The position numbers were made by a program, and so were the translations under genes. The notes under the pieces are model-generated. The model saw only the letters and a list, made by a program, of their open reading frames with translations. It was not told where the DNA came from and did not search any database. Below, piece by piece: positions 12,797-25,590 of a stretch of DNA of 64,000 nt. The stretch's first letter is position 1. Each line of letters opens with the position of its first letter. The DNA is from Mycteria americana (taxonomy: Eukaryota > Chordata > Aves > Ciconiiformes > Ciconiidae): NCBI RefSeq assembly GCF_035582795.1, contig NC_134365.1:38234135-38298134 (forward strand), read 5' to 3'.

Positions 12797-13468
12797 TGGT
12801 TGACAGCCGCCTGAATATGAGCCAGCAGTGTGCCCAGGCGGCCAAGAAGGCCAATGGCATCCTGGCCTGTATCAAAAATAGCGTGGCCAGCAGGACTAGG
12901 GAAGTGATTGTGCCCCTGTACTCGGCACTGGTGAGGCCGCACCTCGAATCCTGTGTTCAGTTTTGGGCCCCCCACTACAAGAGGGATATTGAGGTACTGG
13001 AGCGCGTACAGAGAAGGGCAACGAAGCTGGTGAAGGGTCTGGAGCAGAAGTCTTATGAGGAGCGGCTGAGGGAGCTGGGACTGTTTAGCCTGGAGAAAAG
13101 GAGGCTGAGGGGAGACCTCATCGCTCTCTACAACTGCCTGAAAGGAGGTTGTAGAGAGGTGGGGGTCGGTCTCTTCTCCCAGGTAACAAGTGATAGGACA
13201 AGAGGAAATGGCCTCAAGTTGCGCCAGGGGAGGTTTAGACTGGATATTAGGAAATTTTTCTTCACCGAGAGGGTTATCAAGCATTGGAACAGACTGCCCA
13301 GGGAAGTGGTTGAGTCGCCATCCCTGGAGGTATTTAAAGGACGTTTGGATGAGGTACTTAGAGACATGGTGTAGTGATGGTTTTTGGCAGTGTTAGGTTT
13401 ATGGTTGGACTCGATGATCTTAAAGGTCTTTTCCAACCTATATGATTCTGTGATTCTGTGATTCTGTG
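12797..13468 (+). mobile_element. CR1 LINE, 5'-truncated 3' end (copy 2)
   Basis: This is a second CR1 3' fragment in the same orientation as copy 1 and very similar to it, differing at scattered positions. It starts at the sequence encoding VDSRLN, about 60 bases further into the element than copy 1, so the two are independent 5' truncations. The reverse transcriptase C-terminal frame is open to the stop at 13372-13374. The 3' UTR ends in three consecutive ATTCTGTG units at about 13445-13468, the usual CR1 tail. It is not autonomous. Confidence 0.95.
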
Positions 13469-16400
13469 AAATGCTGAGAGCCAGGGAGGAGGTGAGACCT
13501 CACAGCTATAGGGAAGGGGAGTGAAATACCCTATTTGTCCTTGAGAGCAGTGAGTTGTTGGGTTGCATCACACCACCTAGGAAAAGTTAACACTCATGTT
13601 TGACCAAGTCTGGGTGATAACGCTTTAGTGTTTGCTCCCTAGAGCAAATAAAAGCTGTTAAGAGTACGGCGTGACGTGAATTGGTGGCTGTGTTGCTCAG
13701 TGTAACACGGGTTCCTTCTATCCCTCACTTTTGCCAATACAGCTTTTGGTGGGGCTATAGTATATAAGATCAGGGAACTCCTGTAAGATGACTCATCTAG
13801 GAAAAAAGAGGGAGTGGGGCTGCTTGACTAAGTCTGCCAGCAGAAAAGAATATATCTCCATTTGGAGCTTTAACCTTGCCAGTCAAGATGCCTGGGATGT
13901 GAGAGGGCCGGTTGGGGCGTGGAGAGTTTTGCAATGCGTGGACTAAATCCTGCACTGTAGCTCTTTGCAGTGACGTGTGTTGCAGGGATGCCTTGGTGTC
14001 TGTGGAGGAGCTGACTTAGGCTCAGCAGAGCTTACTGACAGTTGCTTGGTACCAGCTGTGCCAGAACACGGAGACAACTTACGTGGGTGTTTTTTTGCAT
14101 CCTCTGTTCACTGCTTGTGCTTTGCTTCTGTCCACATTCTTCTCCCAGCTCCTCACAGAAGAGGATTGACTACACAAAGTTTTTAAAAAAGAAAAAAAAA
14201 AATCGAATTTCTTTCTTAATGGTGGCTTGAAGTGATGCACTACACCTTGTAGTGCTACCTACTGCTCATAAGTTTTGAGCATTAAGAAAATAAATGGTGG
14301 CTTCAATTTTGAGTTACTTGCTGTTGGGAAATCTTAAATTGGATGCGCAGCTTCAAGTCTGAAGGTGTTATCTATCTTCTGGAGAGATCTAATGGAGAGT
14401 GTCTTTTTTCCAGAAGTAACTTCCACTGCTAGTCTGAACTGATATTCTAATAGATACCTAATAGGTCCTTTGAAGCACTTGTCATCTCATAAACAACTCT
14501 TGTAAGTGCTCTCCATCTTCTCTCTTGGCTAGTCAAAGTGACAGACGGAAGAGGAATCTTTTAGCAAAATTAAACTGGCAATGGATAACATGTTGAAGAT
14601 GGCAGGAAATCTATATTTTTATTTTAAAGCACAAAAAATCAAGGTAAAACTACCATGTAGTCTTTTTCCATATATTCATATTTCATTTTTGCCACTGCAA
14701 ATGGCAGCAAATCAGAAAGAAATGGTATTTCATTGTTGAAATTTAACCACTCATTGCTCAGTAATTAGAAAATGCCTATCGGCAGGTAATCTACACTATG
14801 CAGAAGTAATTTGTAAACATACTGAGTTTGTCTCCCAAAGCTAGTTTAAATACATTTTGAGAAAGATGAAATATGCACTAATACCAAGCTTGCAGCAAGT
14901 GATGAGAGATGTTTTGTTTTCAATGTTATTGCAGGCATGCCATGGTATTAAATATAAAGACAAGACTAAGGATTAATTTTAAAATTCATAGGCCTTTTGG
15001 ACTTTACTGTGCAAATAAGTTTTGTTGTTATTGGTTTGTCTTCTGTGGAAAGGATTAAAGGATTTTTTTTCCTTAGTGTAACTGATAGCTCTCTGTTGTC
15101 CTATGCCTTCAGAAGCTGATGACAACTCCAAGCACTTGACACCTGTGAAAATCAGGCTTCCAACTCCTGAAGTTCAGAAAAGCCTTTCCGTATTCTGACC
15201 TGTTGAATGTGATATTGAAATGAAAGGCAATTTGGAAAAAGCACTTGTGTTCTGTAAGCCTCAAATTTAGCACTATGTTTAGCTTATTCTTTTTTAAACG
15301 CTTTGTAAAATGGCTTAGCTGTTGTGACAGGTACTTTTAAACAAAATAGACTTGGCAGCAGTGCTTTTTTAGAAGCTTGTTTCACATGTAGCAATAGGAA
15401 CAACCTTGCTTTTGACTTGTTGTGCTTTAATTTGAAATTAGTCACTGACACCCAGCAGCTTCCTCCGAGACACTTAATAGGCGCAGTATATGCGTGCTAG
15501 AAGTGATGGCTGCCTCCAGGTATCTGAGGACATTGGGTGAATTAAAGTGCATCTCTGTCGGAAAAAAATCGGCTGTCCATTCCCTTTAACGTGCACTTCA
15601 AATCCCTTTGGCGTTACTCGAAAAGTGGAGTGCTGCTTTTTTTTCCTTGACTTTCATGGTAGGGAGAGACAGACTCATCTCCATCTTTATTAGTTAGTGG
15701 CAAACAACTTTGCTGTTCTTTCTGGTACCCCTAGGCCACCAAGCTATACTTGCCTCCAGTTTTCTTTTTATTTAGTCTATTGTATGACCGAGCAAACTAT
15801 ACTACTTGACTTACCAGCCTGTTGACTAGTTGCAGTCAGCTGCTCTTTATCTCCATTTCCTTTTTTGCTTGTTATGCAGTGTGAATAGTATCTTTAAAGA
15901 AAGGAGGATTGAAGTGATGTTTTTGCAGGCCAGGCTGCTATAGCTTACCTTCTGCTGTGCCCTCTGAGAGTGGCCCAGGAAGGGCAGGAAGACAGCAGCT
16001 ACTGCAGGGAGATCAAAGCATGTTTGTTATGCTAAACCAGACAGCAGGGTAAGCTGCAAGCCAAGGCAGAGCCTTCCTTTGGATGGGGGTTGGATTCCAG
16101 AGAGCTGGAAGTCAGAAGTGTAGTGCTCCATTTCCTGACCTTCTATAGCAAGTCCTTAATCAGAGTTGAGGAGAAGTATCTGTATGTCCTGGACCACTGA
16201 GCATTTATGCTGGGATACAATATAAATGGCTTCCTGACTGCTTCTTTAAAGTGTTTCCTCCCCTGGGCATGGAGGCTATGGTGGTGTGACTTTGCTAGAA
16301 GACAGTTTTGTTTGGCACGGTGGACTGTTGCCATGTCCGAAGAGCACCCTGATGCTGAGGCACTCATGGTGCTGGGAAGTGCTTGTGATGTAGGAACAGT

Positions 16401-19400
16401 GACTGTATTTGCCTTCCACTCACACCAGTGACTTGTATCTTTTCTTGATTCCTCTTCCCCAGCCTTACCTGTTTTTTTTGCTCCCTGTGATGATTTCTGC
16501 TTGCATGTCTCTTGGGTGCAGCAGGACTCCCTTTTCCACCAGGGCTTGAGCTCTCCCTGGTCTTTTCCATGCTGTTGTACTGACTCAGCCTGGGTTGGGT
16601 GTCTGCAGCTCAGCCCTTTAATCTCCTCCCTGCTTTACTTACTGAATCTTTGATCTCTGGTACCTCCTACAGCCACTCCTTTCCCTTGTCAGATAACAGC
16701 TACTTACCTGCTCTCCATGCAGGTGCTTGCTGCCCTGAGCATTTACTCTCTGTAGCTGCTTCCTTTCCCCAAATGCCAGTGTTTGTCTTAATCCCTGTGG
16801 GATAGGTCAGATGATGATCTGCACTTTTTCTAACCCACCATCTTTTGGGACAGCCAGCTAATTTACTTTCATGGTGTCTGTGTCTTTCAGAAGCTCTGCA
16901 TAGGAGGCCACTGTTTTTTCAACCAGGTGAATTTGGAGGAGCCTTGGCTCCCTTACTGTCTTGGTGCAGCCCCATCCTACATTGAGCCACCTGCACTTGG
17001 GCTTCCTGGCTTCCCCAGATCTGCTCCGAGGAGGTGGGCGCAGAGCCGATTGCTCTGCAGGTGGCTATGAGATGTCCTTCAGAGCTCAGCTGGTAAAAAC
17101 AAGATGCAGCAGGAGAAGCCTCTCCTGCAGGGAAGCTGCCAAAGAGACTCCCACTCCCCTTCCTGCTATGCGAGAGGAGAGCTGTTAGGCATTCCCTGCC
17201 CATGTCTTTCTGTAGCTGCCATCACTGGGGTGGTTTTTCAGTTTACTCTATCTCCAGGTGGCATACATTGCCTTTCTGACCTGCTGGCAGCTGCTTGGAG
17301 CAGCGCTATCCTGATGTGTAGCCTCCTTTTTACTTCACCAGAGTTCAGGAAAAGTTAATGTGCCATCGTCTCCCCACACATGCCTCAGCCTAAGGGTTTT
17401 CCATGGGAACACAGCAAAATTGGGGCAGTAGCAGAACTTGCAAAATGCTGAGACACACTCACTGGCTTTAGAAGATATGGGAAAATCTTCCATTTTATCT
17501 AATTCCCTGGGATGTAGCTATGTGTTCCTGCTACTCAAGGCAGAATTCTCTGAATCGTACAAGGGGAGCCAATGAGAGAAGCAGCATGCCTCAGGGGATT
17601 GTGTGGTTTAAAATACGTCTGCTATAAATTGCAACAGATGGTGGTGGGATTCTGAGGTGGATTTTTATTCAAACAGTACTTTCAAACAACTTCCCCCGCC
17701 CGCTTCCTTATCAGTGCAAGTTCCTGGAAAAAGTGTGAAAATGAACAAAGGAAGGTGGCTTGGTTTTTTGTTTTGCAGCTTCAAGGGAAAGGCCATAGGA
17801 CCTTCAGTTCCCTTTTTGTGTGGTGCTAGACATAGCTCTTTGCCTCTACCAGTACCACTCTGCTGTATTACCTGGGTTAGGGAAATGTAAACAAGTATGC
17901 AAGTGGGTTTTTACAGAGTCTCTATGTATTTTTAATGTGTACAGTGTATGTTGTAGGATCTGCATTCACTTCTCTCATTGGTGTTCCTTTCAGTTAGGAA
18001 AAGGTCTGTCTTGCAAGAAAGGGATTAACTCTGCTGCCTATCTGCAGGCTATGTTTGAGGAATTGGCTGAGGGTTACCTTGCAACCCAGGTTTTGGTCCT
18101 CCCAATACCCAGGAACACAGAAACTGTCCTGTTAGTTTCCAGTGGATAATTTTCATTTGCTCAGGAACGGCATCCTGTCATGTTGGCTTCCACACAGTAT
18201 CTGATTACCCCATGAAACTTGAATGTAGTCTTGAACTCTTGACCAGATACCCTATCTGCTCATACTTTTATTATCCTTTTAAGTGTTTTTTTTTTCTTTT
18301 TTCTTTTTTTTTAATATTCTTTGCAGCAAGATGGATGATAGTTCAACCTATTTTTCTTTTAGGTCACTTTTTATTTGATATCCCTACTTAGATAAGGTCA
18401 TACATGTTATGGGCTTAACTTCCCAAATATCTTCTTTTTCCTTCCTCTGCCTGTATTCAGGCAGAAATGGTGCCCCCCCCCCCCTTTTTTTTTTCTTTTT
18501 TTGTCCTTTATAGAAGGCTGTTAATGCTTGCTGCAATTGAAAGGCAGATCTTAGGAAATATGAATCTCTATCCTCCTTGAAGGTTGTAAACAGAGGGGGT
18601 AATTCTTGCTTTTCATTTTGCCCTGGCCAGATATATTAATTCTCCTGTGCTGTAAGTGTGTAGGATTTGCAGATCTCCCTTGACCTGCCAAAATGAAAGC
18701 CAGCTGTAACAATTTCATATCTGCCTCTTGGGTTGAAACAAGAGCTGGCTTCTCCGAAGCTTGTCCTGTTATTTGGAGTGCCAGGCTTTCTTTGGGAGAG
18801 TGGAGGTATCTTTGGCAGTTTATTTTTTTTCTTCAACAGAAACCTCTGAACAGCTACTCTCTAAAATGTCTTCTGTATGTGTGGTGGGTTGACCACGCTT
18901 TCTCCAGACAGGGCAACAGAAAACTTGTACTACTGCTTTCTCTGTGGGCTTCAAATAGAGCTCTGAAATACGCTGAGGGTCTTTTTAATAGTAAAACACT
19001 GACTTCAGATTCAAGACTTGTGCTTGAAAATTGTTCATGCAACTCAAACAGGAGAGGGAAGAATGTTCCAGTCTTGCTAAACTTGAGGTAGCTCCCATCT
19101 TGTCTGGTGGCTGGACGATGCACTAACGCAGTGCTGAGAAGGAACAGAGGAGAGCATTAGTAATGAGAAGAAAGCAATTACTGTAGCAGTGTTTCATTGG
19201 AAGCAACAATGTAATAGCTAAATAAAACATCTATAGTCAAGCAAGAAAATGTTTTAAAGACAACTCATGCAAAAAGCTAAATAAACTTTTCAAGAGCTCC
19301 TCTCTTGGGGGAACAAAGTCTGTTTAAAAGAGTTACGTATGCTACAGTCTATTTTAATAAGGAGGGAAGTGAGAAAACATGATCACTTCTTGCAGTGTTT

Positions 19401-19513
19401 CATCTGTTCTTGTGATTATTTTTTCATTCAAGCCCAACTCCTGTGTCTTCTAGTTTATCATAAATCTTTTGAAAATAAGTAGTTGTTTAGCAGAGTTCTT
19501 GTTGAGGTATGAG

Positions 19514-19516
<3 letters not shown>
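13469..19516. other. Non-coding stretch, probable RASSF3 intron 1
   Basis: I see no exon, RNA gene or intact mobile element. The open frames are short and unlike known proteins. It includes a C12T10 tract at 18473-18494 and T/C-rich runs near 18285-18310. Confidence 0.5.
18473..18494 (+). repeat. C12T10 homopolymer junction (second copy)
   Basis: Twelve C then ten T residues, the same run lengths as at 84-105. The flanks differ, so this is likely a homopolymer hotspot and not part of a longer repeat. Confidence 0.9.
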
Positions 19517-19584
<68 letters not shown>

Positions 19585-19601
19585 TATATATATATATATA
19601 T
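19517..19601 (+). repeat. TA dinucleotide microsatellite interrupted by poly-T
   Basis: A run of about 24 TA units (19517-19565) is followed by a T run (to about 19582) and then more AT units to 19601. It is self-complementary and likely length-polymorphic. The predicted peptide rich in I and Y is meaningless. Confidence 0.95.
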
Positions 19602-20397
19602 GCATATGCATGCCAGGGCTTAGTCATGTAAAGTTAAGTGTAACTGTTCTCATCTGAAAACATCTCATTGTCCTTAAGTGTAAAGTCTTATCACAGTCTT
19701 CGTAGTTTTTTGATGAATCCTAGCTCCATGGTACTCTAATTCTGGATTGTGCTTTCTAGGTAATAAAATAATTCTTTTATAAATGACCACATTAAAGTGT
19801 GTCTTTATTTATTTTTAAAAACACTGGATAACTAAGTCAAGCTGTCTCTAGTTTGGAAAAGCCAGCGTTATTTCTCCTCCTTGTCTCTCTGGGTTAGGTT
19901 ACAATTTTTAATTACATTATTGCTTGCCAGCATCCCTCCCACAGGCTCTTTGCCTCATCCAGTACACAGAATATATGGTGCTAATCTTGATGAGTCTTTC
20001 CCCTTCTCCTTATTGTGGAATATGTGGCATAAGGCCATAAATCTCCTGCATGATACTCAAAGCTCACTTTAAAAGAAGAATTAATCATTTCAACATGGAT
20101 TTTTTTTCCTATGATATTTCACAGTTGTTTTGTGAACGTGCCTTCCAATAATAACATATTAACAACAGCTTCTTCCCATCTGCAAGTGCACTGCTACTCA
20201 TGTTTCTGGCTTTAAGAAGTCCGTTTTGTGTTAGGGTTGAATTGAGTGATCCCTAGCTGTACACCTCGGGCTCTGTGCAGATCTCATCTGGCAGTCACCT
20301 TGGTTTGGGACCTGCTGTTTGTTTCTCTCTTGTGCAGTGGTGATATTTCCATTCCATAGTGGATGCTGAAATATAAGGAGTGCATGAATAACTGTAC
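19602..20397. other. Non-coding stretch between microsatellite and old CR1
   Basis: AT-rich intron-like DNA. I see no feature beyond short homopolymer runs. Confidence 0.5.
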
Positions 20398-20640
20398 GAA
20401 GTCAAAGCAAGGTCTGGCTAGACCAGTATCCCGTCCGACAGTTGCTAATGGTAGGTGCCAGGGAAAGAGCAGAGGAACAGGACAAATACACAGTGGTGTT
20501 TTGCCAGAACAGTTTTCTAGCCTTTTGTGATTTACAGTCTAGATTAGCTAGCTGCTTTTGCACCCGTGTAAACTTGTAGCATCCCCAGTGTCTTGTGACA
20601 TGAAATTCCACAAATTAACTGTTACTTGCAAAAACCACCC
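20398..20640 (-). mobile_element. Degraded ancient CR1 3' UTR fragment
   Basis: Read on the plus strand, the segments near GACCAGTATCCCGTCCGACAG (20421 on) and AATTCCACAAATTAACTG (20604 on) resemble the complement of the 3' UTR of older CR1 subfamilies common in turtles, crocodilians and birds. The element therefore lies on the minus strand. It is strongly diverged with no open frame. Boundaries are approximate. Confidence 0.6.
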
Positions 20641-23145
20641 CATCTTTCTGTGGTTTTTTTGAGTCTGCCTCTTGCTGGTGTCGTTGGGGTAGGATTCAGC
20701 TCTGGACTAAAACACCTACATGCAGGTGTGTGAATGCAAGTGTCTCGCTGGCAATGCTGGCAGCAGTGCTGAGAGCAATTCAGCTCACCACCAAGTCAAC
20801 ATATAGGGTGGGACTCAGCTGCTTAAACCAGAGCTATCTGGTGTCATTTTGGGTACTGTGGGATGTGTATACTGCCCAGTCTCCCGTTGCCACTTGATGG
20901 GTTGCAGGCATCCTGCTAAACCTCTGACATATCTGCCAGCCCTGTGCAGGCATCTTGGATGCGCTAGGATTTCTCAAATGTGGCACTTGCGTTTATTTGG
21001 TGGAATTGGCTCCTCCTGTCTCGCTGTGTCACCTGGCATGGGAATGGGTGTTTTGATCCAGATCAGTGTCTCATGTCCCATTCTGTCCCCCTCTTTGCTC
21101 CCTCCTTTGTGTAGTAAGAAATATCTTCTACTTCTGATCTGGTTAGATCTACAGCTGCGACAGACTTCTGCATGTACCTCACATTGCAGAGAATGCACAG
21201 ATCCTGCACGTGCTTGTTTCACATGCAGATGTGAATGTTCACGACCCAGTAAATCCTAATTACTATCAGGTCTCAAGTCAGCTCCCCTAAAAGGAGAGAA
21301 CCTGCCATCAGTGATCATCTGTGGATATTTTTGTACTTAAAACTCCTTTTCAGGGCAGGGGTGGAATCTATTCCTGCCAAGCCAAATTCACCCGAGAGGT
21401 TCCTCCCACTGTTCCTGCCTCCTTTGCTGGGCTCCTTTCAGTTTCTGCAGCAAGGGATCTTGCAGACCAAGCCTCGCAGTCACAGTTGCTTGATGAAGGT
21501 ATTGCCACAAAACTCCTGAAAATGCTCATGTTTGCAAGTTTGCGAGGAAAACAGTGCTATGTGGAGCATGGAGGAAAATATACTGATGATAAACCATAAA
21601 TGAATTAGTTTGTTCTAAGGTTGTATTTGGTTGTTGATAAGAACAAGTATAACATACTGTGCAAAAAGACAGATACATTTATTTAATCAGTAGGTGGACC
21701 TTGAAGTGAGCAGCAATTCTGAAACACAGCTAAATGCATCTCCTTCAGCGCACAGCCCTGACTTGCTGTGCCTGTGCCACCTTTCCCTGCTGGTTCCCCG
21801 TCATCCTCCTGGACTCTGCAGCTCTCCCTTCGCAGCTGCACTTGCTCTAGAAACCCTCAGATGAGTTTCTATCATGGACAAACCCACCATTTCCCTGCAG
21901 CTTCTCCCTCTGCTGCAACAGAGCAGTTTTGGCTGAAGTTTTGAGAGGGGAAAAATGTCTTCTTGATATGTAGCATTGTGAACCTTGTCTCAGGCTTTTT
22001 AACATTTGTCAAGGTTGTGATTAACTAAAAAATGGCTGTTGCTGTCTGCCACAGTTTCAGTCAATACATCCTTGTGTGCCACAGAGGTAATGGTTTGTGT
22101 TCTTTTAAATAATCTGTTTGCAAATTATTGTTGCAAATTTGGCACTTGGATGTGTGCTGTATTTGTCTCCTGAAAGCATTTTTAATACCTTTCTGTAGCC
22201 TTATTTCCAGTGAAATGTACTTAAACCTATTACTTACTGGTCATGTTCAAGTTCATAGTAAAGATTAAAGCCTATGCTTGCTCAGCACTTCACTTCCAAG
22301 GCACACAATTAAAGATCCCTAGATTAAATTTCATCTCCTTAAAACTACATGTGCATTCATGGCAAAATCTGAACTGGCTCTTCATTCCTGGTTTGAGTGC
22401 AGGAGTGAAAAATACTGACTTTCCCCATTATCCAGCTGCAGAGACAGTAAATGAGAGGCCTCTTAAGGGGCCAGGTGTCCCTTGGCAGCATTTTGATGGC
22501 TCTTGTTTCTTTCTAATAAGCAAGCTGGATGTTGGGAGTTTCTGTCTGGGTGTGGGGAGAGTTGTATTCTCTTATTTATAAGTCTAAATGAGGATTGCTG
22601 TGCTCTCTTGGCTCCTCTTTCCCATGTTAATTCTTAGTCTTTAATTTTACTATACTGGGTTTGTTCAGTGCTTTTTGTATTCCAGAGCTACCAGCAACAC
22701 GCAGTCACTTAAACAGCTTGGGTCAAGACAGCAAGTATCAGTGAGGTTTTGGATGCAGACGGAGATCACGTTTCGCAAACAGCTGTCGTGGTGGAAGGCG
22801 GCGGTAGCCCTTTCAGTGGGAGTAGTCTTTCTGAACCAAAGCAGTCAGATCTGGAAGATCTCGTAATGTTAGAAAAGTTAATGCAAAAATCTAGTATCCT
22901 TTTGCCAGCGTTCCTGATAACTTGGTATTTCCAAAGTCCTGTTAAACAGATATGTGGGACTTAACTGTAAACTGAAACGCAAGAATGCTGAGGTTATGGG
23001 TGCCGTGATAATGTTTCCTTGTTATGTGTAATGTTGCAGAAGGGGTTTGCTAAGCCTACTGTTTACAGCTGATTTGGAAAATATTCCCACGAGTCTCCAG
23101 TTGTGCTGCCAAATTATTCTCTTAACCAGTAGTAGTTTGCAAAGA

Positions 23146-23194
23146 GGGAAGGGTGGGAGCGGGTTGGGAGAGGGGAGATTGGGGAGAGGGTGGG
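23146..23194 (+). other. G-quadruplex-prone G-rich tract
   Basis: Nine or so runs of three or more G residues lie within 49 bases, separated by one to four other bases, and GGTGGGAGCG occurs twice. This fits the general quadruplex pattern on the plus strand, which is the transcribed RNA sense if this is RASSF3 intron 1. Confidence 0.7.
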
Positions 23195-24502
23195 AGCGCA
23201 GGTTATGAGCAGTCCTAATACACAAGAGCGCATTTGATGCCCCCAGTTCGTGAGCAAGACACTGCAAAGGACTGGTACTCTAGTGCCTGCTGGAAGGGAG
23301 CCTCTCTCCACCCACCAGATCCGAGTATATCACCAGTTACAGCAGTCAGTCAGTCATCCACCCATCATGTATTACTAATATATAAAAGAATCTCCTTCTG
23401 TGGTGAAAATTATTCTGTTACCCATTTTATTGGCAACATCTGAACTAACTAAAACAAGAGCATGACTCCTTGATGTCATTACACCTGCCTGTTTACATGC
23501 ACACGAATTCCCTTCAAAGCATTTTGAAATCAGGTTGGGTGCAGGTGTCCTGCGTGGGCAGGAAAAACAAATAGTGGTGGCTGATGGACTCCTGAGATGT
23601 GCTGAGCAGGAAAGGAGTGCAGCTCCATAACTGGCACTCAGTAGGGTTAATTCTCTTGGAAAATGTAAATATTTCTTGCCCAGCTTCATCCTCTGCAGCT
23701 TGGGGCACGGAGCTGGGACTCCGATGGTAGGAGGGGACCGTGGTGCAGGGTCTGCACAGTGCCTGCCCCTCCATTGGGTGCAGAGGGTGTTTTGGGAAGC
23801 CACGTCCCAGAGCAGGCTCCTCAGCTGTCCTGCATATGGGCTGTACGACCCGAAACACCGCGTGTCTGTGTGGGAGGGTGGCTGGAAGCAGGTATGCTTC
23901 ATTTCTAGTATAATTATGTGGCCATGTAAAACTGCTTAGGAGTACAAAGAAGGGAGAGCACGCTCTCCTTATGCTACCAGTAACATCAAGATGTTGCTGG
24001 TTTTGATCAGTGCCTTTCCTTAGGATAGGACTAAGCTTCTTATGACTTACTAGAATTGTGGTATTTCCTAGTCTGGTTAAGCCTGTAAGATGTTTGGGGC
24101 TCTTACTAATTTACATTATTGGAAAATTAACAAGATATACTAGGTTGAGAAATTACAAACAAAATGCAACTTACTGAAGCAAAACTGGCAGGTGTGGTGG
24201 CATCTCAAGTTGTACACCGCGCAGCATTATCTTTTCTTAGGATCACTTGCATCCTTTGTAGTTTGCTTGTTTAGATTGCCTCTGCTCTTTTTCTGAAATG
24301 CTGATTTTTATAATACCACAGCCAGCTGTGGCTGGCTTCTTCCCACTTTGCAGCATTAAAAACATTTGATTAAAAGCATGTAGTAAGCTCCCTTTAAGTT
24401 CCTGTGTTTCCACACTTCGATGTTGCCATGTTATTTTTTCTAAAAACATATCTTTCCTGCACATTTGGGCATTGGTGTGTGTCACCTTGGTATGTTTATA
24501 GA

Positions 24503-24640
24503 GCCTACGTAAGTAACTACACTGATTTCATTAAGATTTACTAACTAATTACCCTAATAAATGACTGCATGAATAACTCTACTGATTTTGTTAGGACTTA
24601 CTAATGAATGGTCCTAATAATCAAGGACCAGGCTCTGCCA
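24503..24640. repeat. Degenerate duplicated interspersed-repeat-like segment
   Basis: Two diverged copies of a unit of about 58 bases lie side by side. Both contain ACTGATTT(C/T) followed by TTAG/AGATTTACTAA-like sequence and CCTAATAA. The wording resembles an old amniote interspersed repeat, but I cannot name the family. Confidence 0.45.
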
Positions 24641-25483
24641 TCTTGAGAGAACTTCCTTGGGCTCAGGGATGCCTTGTAGTTTATGTGCGAAGGTGACTCT
24701 TTTTACTATGTTACTGTAACTTTTGGCATTCGTAATACAAGTCGGTGAGACAGAAATGATTGTTTGGATGCTAAATGAACACCTTTTAAAAAATAGAAAA
24801 CTGAATACCTTCTCTGCACTGTTCTGTTGTCTGCAGTTTTCAGGTCTGCTCCTTCTGTCTTGCGTTATAATACGGTATTGCCTGGCCAGGATGCTGCGTA
24901 GGAAACAACAGTGTGTTCCTCTTCCCCTTCCCTACCCCATGCAACTAGGCATTAAAGAAGAGTTTTTTACATGAACCTATGATATTTGTTAATTTGAAGA
25001 GTTTTTGTGATCTGGTTACAGAAAGGAGCTACTGATTAGAAATTTGGTTGAATTTCAGTGTTCTGGCTAAATTGCCTGTACAAGTTTGGAACAGAAGAAA
25101 AAAAACTTTTTAATTCATTACAGGTTTGGTTGAGGTGTGTAAAGCAGAGGTCCTTCACACATGGCAAGTCTGCACTTAGGTCTTGTTAATGGACCTATGT
25201 TATATGTGGTCAATGGAAGACTAGATGTGAACTGACTGGTCTATTTACAGGACTAATGCTTTCGTGTTTGTCAGAAGTTCCAGATACGCTGCTATTTTTT
25301 CCAGCTCTTGAAGAGATTCTGCTTGACTATATAGTTTTAGGTGTGCACGTGTATATTTGTAAGCTAAGAATGGCTCCTGAGATTGATAAACTTCTAGTAA
25401 GATAAGTCAGTGGTATAATTTAGTAACTTAACAAGTTTAAGTTTATAGGCATAGGTAAAGGCTTTCTTTCCAGTTGGGTGATG

Positions 25484-25590
25484 GTTGGTGGTTTTTGTTG
25501 TTGTTACTGGTTTTTGTTGGGGGGTTTTTTGGTGGTTGTTGGGTTTTGGGGTTTTTTTTGTTGGTTTTGGTTTTTTGGTTTTTTTTTTTA
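25484..25590 (+). repeat. G/T-rich low-complexity tract
   Basis: Over 100 bases composed almost only of G and T, with repeated GGTTTT and GTTGTT units, ending in a T run. Strong strand asymmetry makes it a candidate for non-B structure or R-loop formation. The open frame across it is low complexity and not a gene. Confidence 0.85.
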
